A DNA stretch of 64,000 nucleotides, taken from an uncultured Pelagibacteraceae bacterium (GTDB lineage Bacteria > Pseudomonadota > Alphaproteobacteria > Pelagibacterales > Pelagibacteraceae). A program made the translations under genes and the position numbers. The DNA is taken from the NCBI GenBank assembly GCA_902555465.1, contig CACDSN010000003.1, positions 34,152 through 98,151 on the forward strand, read 5' to 3'. Shown here piece by piece: positions 49,554-62,932 of this stretch (positions are counted from its first letter, which is position 1; each line of letters opens with the position of its first letter). The notes under the pieces are model-generated. The model was not told where the DNA came from. It saw only the letters and a list, made by a program, of their open reading frames with translations, and ran no database searches.

Positions 49554-49910
49554 ATGGCTAGAGTAAAAAGAGGTGTAACTAGTAGAGCTAAACACAAAAA
49601 AGTTTTTAAAGCAGTTAAAGGCCAATATGGCAGAAGAAAAAATACCATAAGAGTTGCAAAACAAGCCTTTGAAAAAGCAATGCAATATGCTTACAGAGAT
49701 AGAAGAAATAAAAAAAGAGATTTTAAATCCTTATGGATCCAAAGAATCAATGCAGGAGTTAGAAGTGAGGGTTTGACATATTCAAAATTTATTAATGGAC
49801 TAAGTAAATCTGGAATTAAATTAGATAGAAAAATTTTAGCTGAAATTGCTTACGAAAATCCTCAAGCATTTAAAACAATTGTAAAAAAAGCACAAGCAGC
49901 ACTTAATTAA
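49554..49910 (+). CDS. rplT: 50S ribosomal protein L20
   Basis: 118 residues. [23 protein letters not shown] and [26 protein letters not shown] are the L20 signatures. L20 is essential early in 50S assembly and represses this operon in some bacteria. A weak terminator-like hairpin follows before pheS. Confidence 0.97.
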   Translation: MARVKRGVTSRAKHKKVFKAVKGQYGRRKNTIRVAKQAFEKAMQYAYRDRRNKKRDFKSLWIQRINAGVRSEGLTYSKFINGLSKSGIKLDRKILAEIAYENPQAFKTIVKKAQAALN

Positions 49911-49933
49911 ACAATCTTCACTATTGTTTTTCT
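49909..49933 (+). terminator. Weak terminator-like hairpin between rplT and pheS
   Basis: AAACAAT (49909-49915) and ATTGTTT (49923-49929) form a 7-bp AT-rich stem with a 7-nt loop, followed by a short T-rich tail. It overlaps the rplT stop. It may be partial attenuation rather than full termination, because pheS follows at once. Confidence 0.35.
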
Positions 49934-49957
49934 TGGTTTAAGAAATAATCTACATAA

Positions 49958-51025
49958 ATGTCCGAATTTGAAAAAAAAATTGCTGAGTATAAATCTAAAA
50001 TAAAATCCTCCTCGAAAATTGAAGAAATCGATTTATTAAGATCAGAGGTATTTGGAAAAAATGGTATAATAAATCTTGAATTTAAAAAACTTGTAGAATT
50101 ACCATTAGAAGAAAAAAAATCATTCGCAGCAAATTTAAATAAAATTAAACAAGAGTTGCAAGACATATACAAGACAAAATCAACAGAGATATTAGATAAA
50201 GATATTATCGAAAAAGTAGAAAAAGAAAAAATTGATATAACATTACCAGAAAAAGAATTTAAAATAGGTAAAGTTCACCCAGTCTCACAGGTGATAGATG
50301 AAATATCTTGTATTTTTTCAGAAATTGGATTTTCTGTTGAAGAAGGACCAGATGTGGAAAATGAGTATAACAATTTTACAGCACTCAATACTCCTGAAAA
50401 CCATCCAGCTAAAGATATGCATGATACTTTTTATTTAGACAAAGACATGAAAACTATGCTGAGAACTCATACATCCCCAGTACAAGTACGAACAATGCTT
50501 AAAGGCAAACCACCTTTTAAAATTATAGCCCCAGGCAGAACATACAGAAGCGATAGTGATCAAACTCATACTCCAATGTTTCATCAATTAGAGGGTCTCC
50601 ATATTGATAAAGGTATAAACATGGGCCATCTTAAGGGTTGTCTTAATTATTTTATTAAAGAATTCTTCGAGGTAAATAAAATTAAAATGAGATTTCGTCC
50701 AAGCCATTTTCCATTCACCGAGCCATCAGCAGAAGTAGATATAGGATACAGAATGGAAAATAATAAAATAATAATTGGTGAGGGAGATAAATGGCTTGAA
50801 ATACTTGGATGTGGGATGGTTCATCCAAATGTTTTAAAAAATTGTAAAGTTGACTCAAAAAAGTTTCAAGGATTTGCTTTTGGTATAGGTATAGACAGAT
50901 TGGCAATGTTAAAATATGGGATTAATGATTTAAGATCTTTTTTTGAATGTGATTATAGATGGTTAAATCATTATGGTTTTGATCCATTAGATGTCCCAAC
51001 GAATTATCGGGGACTAAGTAGATGA
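49958..51025 (+). CDS. pheS: Phenylalanyl-tRNA synthetase alpha subunit
   Basis: 355 residues. N-terminal coiled coil (about 1-85), then class II core with [57 protein letters not shown] and the end [18 protein letters not shown]. Overlaps pheT by 4 nt (ATGA). Confidence 0.97.
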   Translation: MSEFEKKIAEYKSKIKSSSKIEEIDLLRSEVFGKNGIINLEFKKLVELPLEEKKSFAANLNKIKQELQDIYKTKSTEILDKDIIEKVEKEKIDITLPEKEFKIGKVHPVSQVIDEISCIFSEIGFSVEEGPDVENEYNNFTALNTPENHPAKDMHDTFYLDKDMKTMLRTHTSPVQVRTMLKGKPPFKIIAPGRTYRSDSDQTHTPMFHQLEGLHIDKGINMGHLKGCLNYFIKEFFEVNKIKMRFRPSHFPFTEPSAEVDIGYRMENNKIIIGEGDKWLEILGCGMVHPNVLKNCKVDSKKFQGFAFGIGIDRLAMLKYGINDLRSFFECDYRWLNHYGFDPLDVPTNYRGLSR

Positions 51026-53403
51026 AGTTCACAAAAGATTGGTTAAGTGATCACCTGAAAACAAAAAAAAGTGAAGAACAAATCATTGAAAAACTTAATG
51101 GAATTGGTTTAGAGGTTGAAAAAGTTGAACCAATTCAAAACGAATTTAGCGATTTTATAACTGCCAAGATATTAAAAACAAATAAACATCCCAATGCTGA
51201 TAGATTAAAATTGTGTGATGTTGATATTGGCGGCAAAGAAACTGTAAAAGTTGTTTGCGGAGCACCTAATGCTCGAGAAGGTTTATTGACTATTTACGCT
51301 CCTCCAGGCTCAACAATTCCAAAAAATCGTATGAAACTAGAAGTTTCAAAAATTAGGGGAGAAACTTCAGTCGGTATGCTTTGTTCTGAGTCAGAGTTAA
51401 AATTATCTGAAGAGTCCGAGGGGATCATTGAATTGGACCAGAAATATAATAGTAAAATTGGCAAACCATATTTTAAGAATAAAGATAATAATAATATTAT
51501 AGAGCTATCTATTACGCCAAATAGACCTGATTGTTTAGGTATAAGAGGAATTGCAAGAGATTTATTTGCGAGTGGCTTTGGCGATTTAAAAGAAATAAAA
51601 GAAAAGAAGTTCAAGCAAACTTTAAAACATAGTTTAAAAATAAAAATAGAAAAAAATAAAAATCAAGCTTGCTCAATTTTCGGAAGTTGTTGTATTAAAA
51701 ATATAACTAATAGAGAAAGTCCAAGTTGGTTAAAAGAAAGAATTTTAGCATTAGGGTTAAGACCGATCTCTGCAGTTGTTGACATAACAAATTATGTTAT
51801 GTTTGACCTAAACAGACCTCTCCATGCATATGATTTAGATAAAATTAAAAATTCAATTATAGTAAGAAACTCTAAAAAAGGAGAAAAACTAAATGCGTTA
51901 GATAATAACACATACATATTAAAAGATAATATGTGTGTGATTTCAGACGCTGAAGGTGTTCTAGGTTTGGGAGGTATAATTGGTGGCGCGAGATCTGGGA
52001 CTGAGCTAGATACTAAAAATATTTTGATTGAGTCCGCATATTTTGATCCTAGTATTACTAGAAAAACTGCAAAAGAATTGGATATAAATAGTGATGCTAA
52101 ATATAGATTCGAAAGAGGTATAGATCCTCATTCAGTTAAAGAAGGATTAAAAATGGCCGCTCAATTGATTGTTAATATATGTGGTGGTCACGTTTCAAAT
52201 TTTGACATACAAGAAACTAAAAAATTTAAAGAAAAAATAATAAATTTTGATTCAAAACTAGTTTCAAGTACAATTGGCATTAACGTTAAGGAAAAAGACA
52301 TAATTAAAATTTTAAATAAATTAGGTTTTGACTCAAAAAAAAAAGGCAAATATCTCAAAATAAAGATTCCATCTTGGAGACCAGATATATATGGTGAGAT
52401 TGATTTAGTCGAAGAAGTAATAAGAATATTAGGTTTTGACAACATTAAATCTATTGAACCAGAAAAAGTTAGATTAAAACCAACGTTGAATTTTTATCAA
52501 AAACATTTTCATTTAGCTCAGAGATCAGTAGCATCCAAGGGTTATTACGAAACTATAACATGGTCTTTTAGTGACGAAAAAATTAACAATAACTTTAAAG
52601 AAAATTTAGAAACCATAAGAATTATCAATCCTATTAGCTCAGATTTAGGAGTATTAAGAAACTCTTTGTATCCAAATTTGATTTATTACATGGAAAAAAA
52701 CTTAAATAGAGGATTTGGTAATCAATCTTTATTTGAGATTGGTCCCGTATTTACAGGTAAAAATCCAGGTGATCAGATTACAGTTGTATGCGGAATTAAA
52801 AGACAATATCAAAATGAGGAAGATTATAAAAAAAATGATCATTTAGATGTATTTGAGATTAAAAAAGACCTTATCCAAACACTCGTTGAGCTTGGTTTAG
52901 AGAAAGATGAAATTTTAGTAGAAGACAAATCACCAGCTTATTATCATCCAGGTATTTCAGGTTCAGTTTTTTCTAAAGATAGAAAATATTTATTTGCTTA
53001 TTTTGGTCAAATACACCCTAAAATAACAAATGTTTCTTATGGTTTTGAAATATTTTTAGAAAATTTAGTTAATTTTAAAAATAAAAATAAAAAAAATAAA
53101 GAAAGCTTATTATTATCAGATTACCAAAAGTCAGATAGAGACTTTGCTTTCTTGGTAAACAAAAATATAAAAGCTCAATTACTTGTAGATGCAATCCAAA
53201 GTATAGATAAGTCTCTAATAAAAAAAATTAAAATATTTGATGTTTATGAAGGCAAAAATATTCCATCAGATAAAAAATCTATTGCACTTAAAGTTACAAT
53301 TCAATCTGATCATAAAACTCTTAATGAAAACGATTTGTCAGATATTTCAAAAAGAATTATTAAATCAGTTGAGGAAAAAACCAGCGCTAAACTCAGATCC
53401 TAA
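51022..53403 (+). CDS. pheT: Phenylalanyl-tRNA synthetase beta subunit
   Basis: 793 residues. tRNA-binding EMAP-like domain (about 40-150, [27 protein letters not shown]), B3/B4 editing region ([29 protein letters not shown]), B5 domain, catalytic-like domain and the C-terminal anticodon-binding FDX-ACB domain ([21 protein letters not shown]). Complete. Overlaps lepA by 1 nt. Confidence 0.97.
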   Translation: MKFTKDWLSDHLKTKKSEEQIIEKLNGIGLEVEKVEPIQNEFSDFITAKILKTNKHPNADRLKLCDVDIGGKETVKVVCGAPNAREGLLTIYAPPGSTIPKNRMKLEVSKIRGETSVGMLCSESELKLSEESEGIIELDQKYNSKIGKPYFKNKDNNNIIELSITPNRPDCLGIRGIARDLFASGFGDLKEIKEKKFKQTLKHSLKIKIEKNKNQACSIFGSCCIKNITNRESPSWLKERILALGLRPISAVVDITNYVMFDLNRPLHAYDLDKIKNSIIVRNSKKGEKLNALDNNTYILKDNMCVISDAEGVLGLGGIIGGARSGTELDTKNILIESAYFDPSITRKTAKELDINSDAKYRFERGIDPHSVKEGLKMAAQLIVNICGGHVSNFDIQETKKFKEKIINFDSKLVSSTIGINVKEKDIIKILNKLGFDSKKKGKYLKIKIPSWRPDIYGEIDLVEEVIRILGFDNIKSIEPEKVRLKPTLNFYQKHFHLAQRSVASKGYYETITWSFSDEKINNNFKENLETIRIINPISSDLGVLRNSLYPNLIYYMEKNLNRGFGNQSLFEIGPVFTGKNPGDQITVVCGIKRQYQNEEDYKKNDHLDVFEIKKDLIQTLVELGLEKDEILVEDKSPAYYHPGISGSVFSKDRKYLFAYFGQIHPKITNVSYGFEIFLENLVNFKNKNKKNKESLLLSDYQKSDRDFAFLVNKNIKAQLLVDAIQSIDKSLIKKIKIFDVYEGKNIPSDKKSIALKVTIQSDHKTLNENDLSDISKRIIKSVEEKTSAKLRS

Positions 53404-55211
53404 TGGATAAAATCGAAAATATTAGAAATTTTGCAATAATAGCACATATTGATCATGGGAAATCTACTATTGCTGACAGAATTATTCATAAATGTGGGGG
53501 TTTAACGGACAGAGAAATGAAAGCTCAAGTATTAGACTCAATGGATATAGAACGTGAGAGGGGTATTACAATTAAAGCTCAGACAGTAAAATTAAAATAT
53601 AAATCAAAAAACGGCAAAGAATATATTTTAAATATAATTGATACTCCAGGCCATGTTGATTTTAGTTATGAGGTAAGTAGATCGCTCTACGCATGCGAAG
53701 GCTCCATACTTATCGTTGATAGTACACAAGGAGTAGAAGCTCAAACATTAGCTAATGTTTATCAAGCCTTAGATATGAATCATGAAATAATTCCGATACT
53801 AAACAAGATAGATCTTCCAGCCTCTGATTTAGATAGAACAACAAAACAAATTGAAGATGTAATTGGAATTGAAACATCCAACGCAATTCCCTGCTCAGGC
53901 AAAACAGGTGAAGGAATTGATGATATATTAGAAAATATAGTAAATCATCTACCACCACCAAAAGGAAATAAAAATAACGTATTAAAGTGTTTACTGGTTG
54001 ATAGTTGGTATGACACTTATTTAGGAGTTGTTACTTTAGTTAGAGTTATTGATGGAAAAATTATTAAGAATATGAAAATAAAAATGATGTCAACTAATCA
54101 GGAATATGTAGTTGAAAAGGTTGGAGTTTTTACTCCCAAAGCTAAGGATGTCAACGAATTAAATACTGGAGAAATTGGTTATATTATTACTGGTATTAAA
54201 AATCTTTCTGACACAAAAGTTGGAGATACAATTTGTGAGGTTAACAAACCACTAGAAAAAGCTTTGCCTGGATTTAAACCCAGTAAACCTGTAGTTTTTT
54301 GTGGGCTATTTCCAGTAGATAGCTCAGATTATCAAAAGTTGAAAGATGGTTTAGCAAAATTACAATTAAATGATGCAAGTTTTTCATTTGAACCCGAATC
54401 GTCGTCCGCACTTGGATTAGGTTTTAGGTGTGGTTTTTTAGGTTTATTACATTTAGAGATTATTACTGAAAGACTAGAAAGGGAATTTGATATCAATTTA
54501 ATAACTACAACTCCCGGAGTAGTTTACAAAGTACATTTAAATAATGAAAAAATTTTAGAATTACAAAATCCTTCGAATTTACCCGATCCTACAATTATAA
54601 AATTTATAGAAGAACCTTGGATAAAAGCTACAATAATAACTCCAGATGAGTATCTGGGTTCAATAATTAAACTTTGTCAAGGTAAGCGTGGTATTCAAAC
54701 AAATCTTAGTTATTCTGGAAATAGAGCAGTTTTAAATTATGAAATACCGTTAAATGAGGTGGTGTTTGACTTTAATGATAGGTTAAAGTCAATGACAAGT
54801 GGTTATGCAAGTTTTGATTATGAGATGTTGGGACATAGAGAGGGTGAACTTGTTAAATTATCAATTTTAGTAAATACCGAACAAGTTGATGCATTAGCAT
54901 TGATGGTACATAAAGATTTTGCTCAAAGTATTGGAAGAGAAGTTTGTGAAAAATTAAAAGATTTAATTCCTAGACATAATTTTATGATACCAATTCAGGC
55001 AGCTATTGGTGGTAAAATTATTGCCAGGGAAACAATTAAAGGCTTTAAAAAGGATGTTTTAACCAAAATACATGGAGGAGGAGCTTTAGATAGAAAAAGA
55101 AAATTATTAGAAAAACAAAAAAAAGGTAAAGCTAGAGCAAAACAATTTGGTAAAGTTGAGATTCCCCAAGAGGCTTTTATTGGAGTTTTAAAAATTAATA
55201 AAGAAAAGTAA
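53403..55211 (+). CDS. lepA: Elongation factor 4 (LepA)
   Basis: 602 residues, membrane-associated translational GTPase. G motifs: [35 protein letters not shown]-terminal LepA-specific domain ends [38 protein letters not shown]. Last gene of the translation run before the accessory glycan genes begin 2 nt later. Confidence 0.97.
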   Translation: MDKIENIRNFAIIAHIDHGKSTIADRIIHKCGGLTDREMKAQVLDSMDIERERGITIKAQTVKLKYKSKNGKEYILNIIDTPGHVDFSYEVSRSLYACEGSILIVDSTQGVEAQTLANVYQALDMNHEIIPILNKIDLPASDLDRTTKQIEDVIGIETSNAIPCSGKTGEGIDDILENIVNHLPPPKGNKNNVLKCLLVDSWYDTYLGVVTLVRVIDGKIIKNMKIKMMSTNQEYVVEKVGVFTPKAKDVNELNTGEIGYIITGIKNLSDTKVGDTICEVNKPLEKALPGFKPSKPVVFCGLFPVDSSDYQKLKDGLAKLQLNDASFSFEPESSSALGLGFRCGFLGLLHLEIITERLEREFDINLITTTPGVVYKVHLNNEKILELQNPSNLPDPTIIKFIEEPWIKATIITPDEYLGSIIKLCQGKRGIQTNLSYSGNRAVLNYEIPLNEVVFDFNDRLKSMTSGYASFDYEMLGHREGELVKLSILVNTEQVDALALMVHKDFAQSIGREVCEKLKDLIPRHNFMIPIQAAIGGKIIARETIKGFKKDVLTKIHGGGALDRKRKLLEKQKKGKARAKQFGKVEIPQEAFIGVLKINKEK

Positions 55212-55213
55212 AA

Positions 55214-56026
55214 ATGATTTATGATTGTTTTTCATATTTAGATGAAGATTTACTTTTAGATCTAAGATTAAATATTTTAAATGATTTTGTTGATTTTTTT
55301 GTAATAGTAGAAGGAAATAAAACTTGGCAAAATAATTCAAAAAAATTAAAATTTGATATTAATAAATATTCTAAGTTTAAAAATAAAATAAAATATATAA
55401 AAGTCGAAGATCTGCCAGAAGGGGAAGATCCATATAAGAGAGAAAATTATCAAAGAAATTCTATATTAAGAGGATTATCCAATGCTGATGATGAAGATAT
55501 AATTATGATTTCAGATTTAGATGAAATACCAAATCCAAAAGTTTTAAGTAATTTTAAAAAGGAAATGAAATATGCAGCTTTTAAACAAAAACATTTTTAT
55601 TATAAGTTTAATCTACAAAGCAATAATTATCCCTATTGGTATGGAACTAGAATCTGTATAAAAAAATTTCTTAAGTCACCTCAGTGGCTTAGGGATTTAA
55701 AGTTTAAAAAAAGACCTTTTTGGAGAATAGATAAATTAAGATTAAATAATATAATCGATGAGGGTGGATGGCACTTTTGTAATCTAAAAAAACCAGACCT
55801 TCTACTTTATAAATATCAAAATTTATGTGAGACAAACGACCCAATAAATTTTAAAGAAAAAATAGATAAAAAATTTCTAGATATAAATGAGATAAGTAAG
55901 AGAATTGAATTAGGAGACGACATTATTGGAAGAAAGGATAATTTTAGTAAAGTAGAATTAGATAACTCATTTCCAAATTATCTTTTAGAAAATAGAGAAA
56001 AATATCACGAATGGATACAACTATGA
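55214..56026 (+). CDS. GT17-type glycosyltransferase
   Basis: 270 residues. YDCFSYLDEDLLLDLRLNILNDFVDFFVIVEG and the metal-binding Asp101-x-Asp103 in IMISDLDEIPNP are the marks of family GT17 (beta-1,4-N-acetylglucosaminyltransferase-like). GGWHFCNL near residue 185 also fits. Likely adds GlcNAc to a surface glycan. It starts 2 nt after lepA. Its 3' end overlaps tail to tail by 6 nt the FkbM-family methyltransferase gene. Confidence 0.88.
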   Translation: MIYDCFSYLDEDLLLDLRLNILNDFVDFFVIVEGNKTWQNNSKKLKFDINKYSKFKNKIKYIKVEDLPEGEDPYKRENYQRNSILRGLSNADDEDIIMISDLDEIPNPKVLSNFKKEMKYAAFKQKHFYYKFNLQSNNYPYWYGTRICIKKFLKSPQWLRDLKFKKRPFWRIDKLRLNNIIDEGGWHFCNLKKPDLLLYKYQNLCETNDPINFKEKIDKKFLDINEISKRIELGDDIIGRKDNFSKVELDNSFPNYLLENREKYHEWIQL

Positions 56027-56761
56027 TAAAATTATATGATTTTTTGGAAAACAAACAAGATTTTCTTCAACCGAAAAAAAATTATATTTTTTATTCTTCA
56101 GCTGTTCTATTAAGTTTTCAAATACTTTGTCATCTAAATGTATATATTCAAAAATAATAATTGTATTTAAGTCACAATCATTTAAAAAATTATTCACAAT
56201 TACACCTTCGTAACCTTCAGTATCAATAAATAATAAATCTAACGTTTCGAAATGATATTTTTTTAATAACTGCTTTATAGTTGAGCAATCCACTTCTAAT
56301 TTAATTATATGTTGGTTTTTCACTCCATGTTTTAATAAATGGTTTTTATTAAATGAGGTAACCCCAGGAATATGTTCGTCATACTTGCTTAAATAATTTA
56401 GGTCAACAGTGTATAAAAATATTTTTTTACTATCTGAAGATATTGCTATGTTTTCAAATATTATATTTTTATGATTATTGTAATTTAATTTTAATTTATT
56501 AAAATATTCTTTAACAGGTTCAACTAATATTGCTCTAGTTTTATATTTTTTTAAAAATAAATTTAATTGATCAAATCTCTTTCCATCATTCGATCCAATT
56601 TGTACTACCGTTTGTACATTTTTTGAAGAGAAGATAAATTCTAAAATATTGAAAATATTTAAATATGAACCTTTTGAAATAATTCTATTATTTTTGATTA
56701 ATTTTTTTTCAACTAATTTATATCCAAACCATCCAATAATTTTATTAAATATTTTTTTCAT
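56021..56761 (-). CDS. FkbM-family methyltransferase
   Basis: 246 residues. SAM motif TVVQIGSNDGKRFDQL, ILVEPVKEYFNKLK, and LLFIDTEGYEGVIVNNFL mark the FkbM family, which O-methylates sugars or other small molecules. Sits on the opposite strand to its glycan-type neighbours; its start faces the next gene across 55 nt. Confidence 0.87.
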   Translation of the reverse strand: MKKIFNKIIGWFGYKLVEKKLIKNNRIISKGSYLNIFNILEFIFSSKNVQTVVQIGSNDGKRFDQLNLFLKKYKTRAILVEPVKEYFNKLKLNYNNHKNIIFENIAISSDSKKIFLYTVDLNYLSKYDEHIPGVTSFNKNHLLKHGVKNQHIIKLEVDCSTIKQLLKKYHFETLDLLFIDTEGYEGVIVNNFLNDCDLNTIIIFEYIHLDDKVFENLIEQLKNKKYNFFSVEENLVCFPKNHIILS

Positions 56762-56816
56762 TTTGGTAAATATTAATTTAAATGATAATTAAAAGATATA
56801 TATTAGTAAATAAATT

Positions 56817-57662
56817 ATGTCTGACGTATATCTTTGTTCTTTTGCAAGTCCAAGTTTAGACGAGAGTGTTAAAAGATTTGAAAAAGAAGCCAAAGAATTA
56901 AATATTTACAAAAATATAAAAATATATCGTAAAAAAGACCTATCTGATGAAATTACATATAGAATTAAAAACTTTAATTACCCTGTTAAAAAAATGAGGT
57001 TGTATGGGTATGCTTGTTGGAAACCTCAAATAGTTTATAATTTTTTTAATCAAATACCTGAAAATTCTATTCTCCAATATACGGATATCGGTTGTCATTT
57101 TAATGTAAAAGGAAAGAACAGATTAAGGGAATATCTCGAATTATGTAAAAAAAATAATATATTAGTTTTTCAATACAGAATACCTGAATGGAGTCAAAAA
57201 TTTGAAAAATTAAAATTTCAACAATATTTTGAATATGAATATACCAAGGCTGATACATTTGAAGGTATGGGAATACATAATGATGCAAACTTGATGGATA
57301 CTGAGCAGATCTGGTCAGGATGTTTTTTTATTAAAAAAAATCAATATGGTAAAAGAATTTTAGAAAAATGGATAAGCCTTTCAGAAAATAATAACTTAAT
57401 TAGCGATGATTTATCTAAATCAGAAAATCATCAAAAATTTATAGAGCATAGACATGATCAAAGTATATTTTCAATAATTTGTAAAGAAGAAAAAGCATTT
57501 TCATTGAGTGCATCAGAATGTGAATGGGCTGAAAAAGAAAATAAAAGAACATGGGAGCATTTAGAAAACTTTCCAATTTTAGCCAAAAGAGATAAAAAAT
57601 TTAATGTAATTAAAAGATTTTTTAATAGACAAGTAAGAAATTTTAAAAGGTGGTTTAGATAA
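56817..57662 (+). CDS. Putative glycosyltransferase-like protein of glycan clusters
   Basis: 281 residues. YGYACWKPQIVYNFFNQIPENSILQYTDIGCHFN (63-95, seen in part) resembles a family found in bacterial surface-glycan loci in which a Tyr/Asp-x-Gly site replaces the DxD motif; HRHDQSIFSIICK later is a second conserved block. I infer a GT-A-like transferase; biochemical function is unknown. The next gene starts 1 nt after its stop. Confidence 0.65.
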   Translation: MSDVYLCSFASPSLDESVKRFEKEAKELNIYKNIKIYRKKDLSDEITYRIKNFNYPVKKMRLYGYACWKPQIVYNFFNQIPENSILQYTDIGCHFNVKGKNRLREYLELCKKNNILVFQYRIPEWSQKFEKLKFQQYFEYEYTKADTFEGMGIHNDANLMDTEQIWSGCFFIKKNQYGKRILEKWISLSENNNLISDDLSKSENHQKFIEHRHDQSIFSIICKEEKAFSLSASECEWAEKENKRTWEHLENFPILAKRDKKFNVIKRFFNRQVRNFKRWFR

Positions 57663-57663
57663 T

Positions 57664-58482
57664 ATGAACAATATAGATATGTATTGTATAACTGATAAAA
57701 AAATAAATTTCTTGGAAAAACTTCCATTTTATCTAGGAGCCGTTGGTCATGATAAATTTAATGAAAAGTATATTTTATCAAATACGCAAAATAATATATA
57801 TTATAAAGAAAAAAATTATTCTGAATTAACATTTCAATATTGGTATTGGAAAAATCAATTAAAATTAAATAAAAATGAGTGGATTGGTTTTTGTCAAAAA
57901 AGACGTTTTTGGCTAAACCCAACAGCAAACATTGAAACTATTAACGAAAAAAACTATTCAGATAACCTTTTAGTAAATATTGATAAAAAATATCAACACT
58001 ATGAAAGTTTTATATGCAAACCAATTAAAGTTTCTGGAGTAAAAAAAATAAAATTATTAAAAAGGGGTTGGAAAAATATAATTAGAGAACCATCAATTCT
58101 TTATGATGAAAGTAAACAGACAATCCTATTACATTTTGATATGCATCATGGATACAATAATCTTGAAAAAGCAATTAACCTATTGGATAAAAGTGACAGC
58201 GATGAATTTTATCAATATGTTAAAAATAGAGATTATTTTAACCCACATATAATGTTTATATCTAAGCCATATGTTGCAGAAAAATGGTTCGAAACTTTAT
58301 TTCCATGGCTTGAAAGATGTGAAAATATATTCGGATTTAAAAATTTAAAGGATTATGACACAACAAGATTATATGCTTATTTGGCAGAAAGATATTTGTC
58401 TTTTTGGTTTAAAAAGTACACTAAATATTTAGAATGTCCTTATTTTACACTAAAAATTGGGAGAGATGGCCGAGCGGTTTAA
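57664..58482 (+). CDS. DUF4422-like glycan protein whose 3' end runs into tRNA-Ser
   Basis: 272 residues. ELTFQYWYWKN (54-64) and WIGFCQKRRFW (73-83) are the blocks seen in DUF4422 transferase-like proteins of polysaccharide loci. The last residues (GRDGRAV) are encoded by the 5' part of tRNA-Ser, giving a 23-nt same-strand overlap, with the stop in the tRNA D-arm. The natural C-terminus may have been replaced when the cassette joined the tRNA gene. Confidence 0.68.
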   Translation: MNNIDMYCITDKKINFLEKLPFYLGAVGHDKFNEKYILSNTQNNIYYKEKNYSELTFQYWYWKNQLKLNKNEWIGFCQKRRFWLNPTANIETINEKNYSDNLLVNIDKKYQHYESFICKPIKVSGVKKIKLLKRGWKNIIREPSILYDESKQTILLHFDMHHGYNNLEKAINLLDKSDSDEFYQYVKNRDYFNPHIMFISKPYVAEKWFETLFPWLERCENIFGFKNLKDYDTTRLYAYLAERYLSFWFKKYTKYLECPYFTLKIGRDGRAV

Positions 58483-58549
58483 GGCGCACGCTTGGAGAGC
58501 GTGTATAGGGGTAACTCTATCGTGGGTTCGAATCCCACTCTCTCCGCCA
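58460..58549 (+). tRNA. tRNA-Ser (anticodon GGA)
   Basis: 90 nt with encoded CCA. Acceptor GGAGAGA/TCTCTCC, anticodon stem CACGC/GCGTG around TTGGAGA giving GGA, a long variable arm as for class II tRNAs, T arm GTGGG-TTCGAAT-CCCAC. Its first 23 nt are also coding sequence of the preceding gene. Confidence 0.96.
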
Positions 58550-58615
58550 TTATTGGATTTTTAAAATTATATATATCTAGTGAAATATAATTCTAGATAA
58601 TATAACTATAAAAAT

Positions 58616-59374
58616 ATGAATAAATTATTTGAAGAATTCAATGCTAAAGGTTTTATAATCCTTAGAGATTTCATAAGTGATGAGAGCTTCTCTTCAGTTT
58701 GCAAAGATCTGAAAGAAGAAGTTTTAGTAGAATTTGGTAAACTTAAAAAAACTGGTGGTAGTTTAATGGGAAATTTAAACGTTTCACCCGGAGTATATGC
58801 CAAAACTATATTCCAAAAATTTAACACTCAGAAATTTCAAGAGATAATAGAACAAATATCAAGAAAAAAAATTTCAAATTTTGATGTTATTTCTGGAGGT
58901 AATTTAAATTTCCAGTATAAATATAATCAACATTTTCATACAGATAGTAAATTTAACAACAGTTTTCTAATAGTAAATGTAGTAACCGAAGATATTTATG
59001 AAGATAATGGTCCTTTAGAAATATTGCCAGGGACTCAAAAAGAAAATTTTCCATATTGGAAGATTGCTTTTAAAAAAAGTTATAAGATAATTGCTAAAAA
59101 AGGTGATTTGATAATTAGAACAAGCAATTTATGGCACAGAGGTACTAAAAATATTTCGAAAAATCCAAGACTTCTTTTGGCATATACTTTTAGAGATAAA
59201 ATTAATTTAGACGCAAAATTAGATTTTGAAGATAGAAAACTATCTATTTCAAATAATATATTTAAAACAAATCTTAAAGGAATTTTAAAAGAAAATTTTT
59301 ATACAAGATTTAGTTATATCTACATTATATATAGATTTTTAAGGTCAATAATTACTAAAAAACACTTTCATTAA
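58616..59374 (+). CDS. PhyH-family Fe(II)/2-oxoglutarate dioxygenase
   Basis: 252 residues. FNAKGFIILRDFIS at the N-terminus, metal ligands His108 and Asp110 in NQHFHTDSK, NGPLEILPGTQ, third ligand His174 in LWHRGTKNISKNPR and Arg185 for 2-oxoglutarate. This is the phytanoyl-CoA dioxygenase superfamily; members hydroxylate lipids, amino acids and sugars. Position beside a glycan cluster suggests a tailoring role, but that is only context. Confidence 0.83.
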   Translation: MNKLFEEFNAKGFIILRDFISDESFSSVCKDLKEEVLVEFGKLKKTGGSLMGNLNVSPGVYAKTIFQKFNTQKFQEIIEQISRKKISNFDVISGGNLNFQYKYNQHFHTDSKFNNSFLIVNVVTEDIYEDNGPLEILPGTQKENFPYWKIAFKKSYKIIAKKGDLIIRTSNLWHRGTKNISKNPRLLLAYTFRDKINLDAKLDFEDRKLSISNNIFKTNLKGILKENFYTRFSYIYIIYRFLRSIITKKHFH

Positions 59375-61650
<2,276 letters not shown>

Positions 61651-62931
61651 ATGGAGTTTTTAAATAATTCTAAAAATTATTCCCTTAATAGAAAAACCTA
61701 CATAAACTTAAGATGGATAGCCTTAATTGGACAATTCGCTGCAATTAATTTAGCTGCATTAGTTTTTAATTACCAATTTTCCTTTATTAAAGCAAATACA
61801 GTCATTTTTCTTGGAGCAATAAGTAACATTTATTTAATTAGTTTTTATATAAAAAATTTATTATCTAATAGAACAGCGTTTAATTTTTTAATTATAGATA
61901 TTTTACAATTAACATTTCTTTTATATTTAACAGGGGGAATTTTAAACCCTTTCATCATATTTTTGATAATACCTAGTGTTTTTGCATCATTGAGTTTAGA
62001 AAAAAAAACTAATTATGTATTAATTTTAATTACCTTAATTAGTATTTTGTTCCTAACTTTTTTTTATGAAGAAACGTCTTTGCCTCTTCCACAAAAAGGA
62101 TCTGTTGATCAATATTTTTATTTTTCAATTCCAATATCTTTGATAATTGCACTTTTTTTTCTCAACTTCTTCGCAATAACTTTTGGTCAAGAGTCTAGCC
62201 TGAGAAAGGATGCTTTAGATAAAATTCAACAATTAATTGCAAAGGAACATGAATTAGTATCGCTCGGTGGACAAGCTGCTGCTGCTGCCCATTCTTTAGC
62301 TACACCCTTATCAACCATAAAGCTTATAACCCAGGAAATCTCAAAAGCATTAAAGGGAAACAAAGATATTGAAAAAGATATGATTTTATTGAGTGAACAG
62401 GTTGAGAGATGTAACCAAATATTAAAAAAATTAACATTGAACCCTGATATTGATGATGAATTTATCGATTATAACCTTACATTATCTAATTATTTAAATG
62501 AAATTATAAAGTCTTTTAAAAGCATTAGTAAGAAAAAATTCTTTTTGCAAATCAATCAAGATACAAACCCAATAAAATTTAAAAGATCAATAGAAATAAT
62601 ATACGGATTAAGGAATTTTATTGGAAATGCAAATAAATTTGCGAAAGAAAAAATATTTATAACTATTAAATCAGATAGTGAAATTACCGAAGTAATAATA
62701 GAGGATGATGGACAAGGCTTTCCAAAAGATATTTTAGATAAAATTGGAGAGCCCTATATAAGATCAAAAGAGAAAAATTATACAAACAAATCAGGATTAG
62801 GATTAGGAATTTTTATTGGTGGAACATTACTAGAAAGAAATTATGCTAAAATTACTTGTAGAAATTCTATCACTAGAAATGGAGCAGAAGTAATAATTAA
62901 ATGGAATAACAAAGATTTGATTGCGCTCTAG
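61651..62931 (+). CDS. regB: RegB/PrrB-type redox sensor histidine kinase
   Basis: 426 residues. Six predicted membrane helices (about 20-180) with the quinone-site motif GGILNPFIIF, then H-box LVSLGGQAAAAAHSLATPLSTIKL with the phosphorylated His214, Cys254 in EQVERCNQIL, and the ATPase domain (FIGNANKFA, DDGQGF, GLGLGIFI). His to Cys spacing of 40 equals that of His225-Cys265 in Rhodobacter RegB, where the Cys is redox-active. It would phosphorylate a RegA/PrrA regulator, not in this window. The ATG directly follows the gyrB stop. Confidence 0.88.
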   Translation: MEFLNNSKNYSLNRKTYINLRWIALIGQFAAINLAALVFNYQFSFIKANTVIFLGAISNIYLISFYIKNLLSNRTAFNFLIIDILQLTFLLYLTGGILNPFIIFLIIPSVFASLSLEKKTNYVLILITLISILFLTFFYEETSLPLPQKGSVDQYFYFSIPISLIIALFFLNFFAITFGQESSLRKDALDKIQQLIAKEHELVSLGGQAAAAAHSLATPLSTIKLITQEISKALKGNKDIEKDMILLSEQVERCNQILKKLTLNPDIDDEFIDYNLTLSNYLNEIIKSFKSISKKKFFLQINQDTNPIKFKRSIEIIYGLRNFIGNANKFAKEKIFITIKSDSEITEVIIEDDGQGFPKDILDKIGEPYIRSKEKNYTNKSGLGLGIFIGGTLLERNYAKITCRNSITRNGAEVIIKWNNKDLIAL

Positions 62932-62932
62932 T

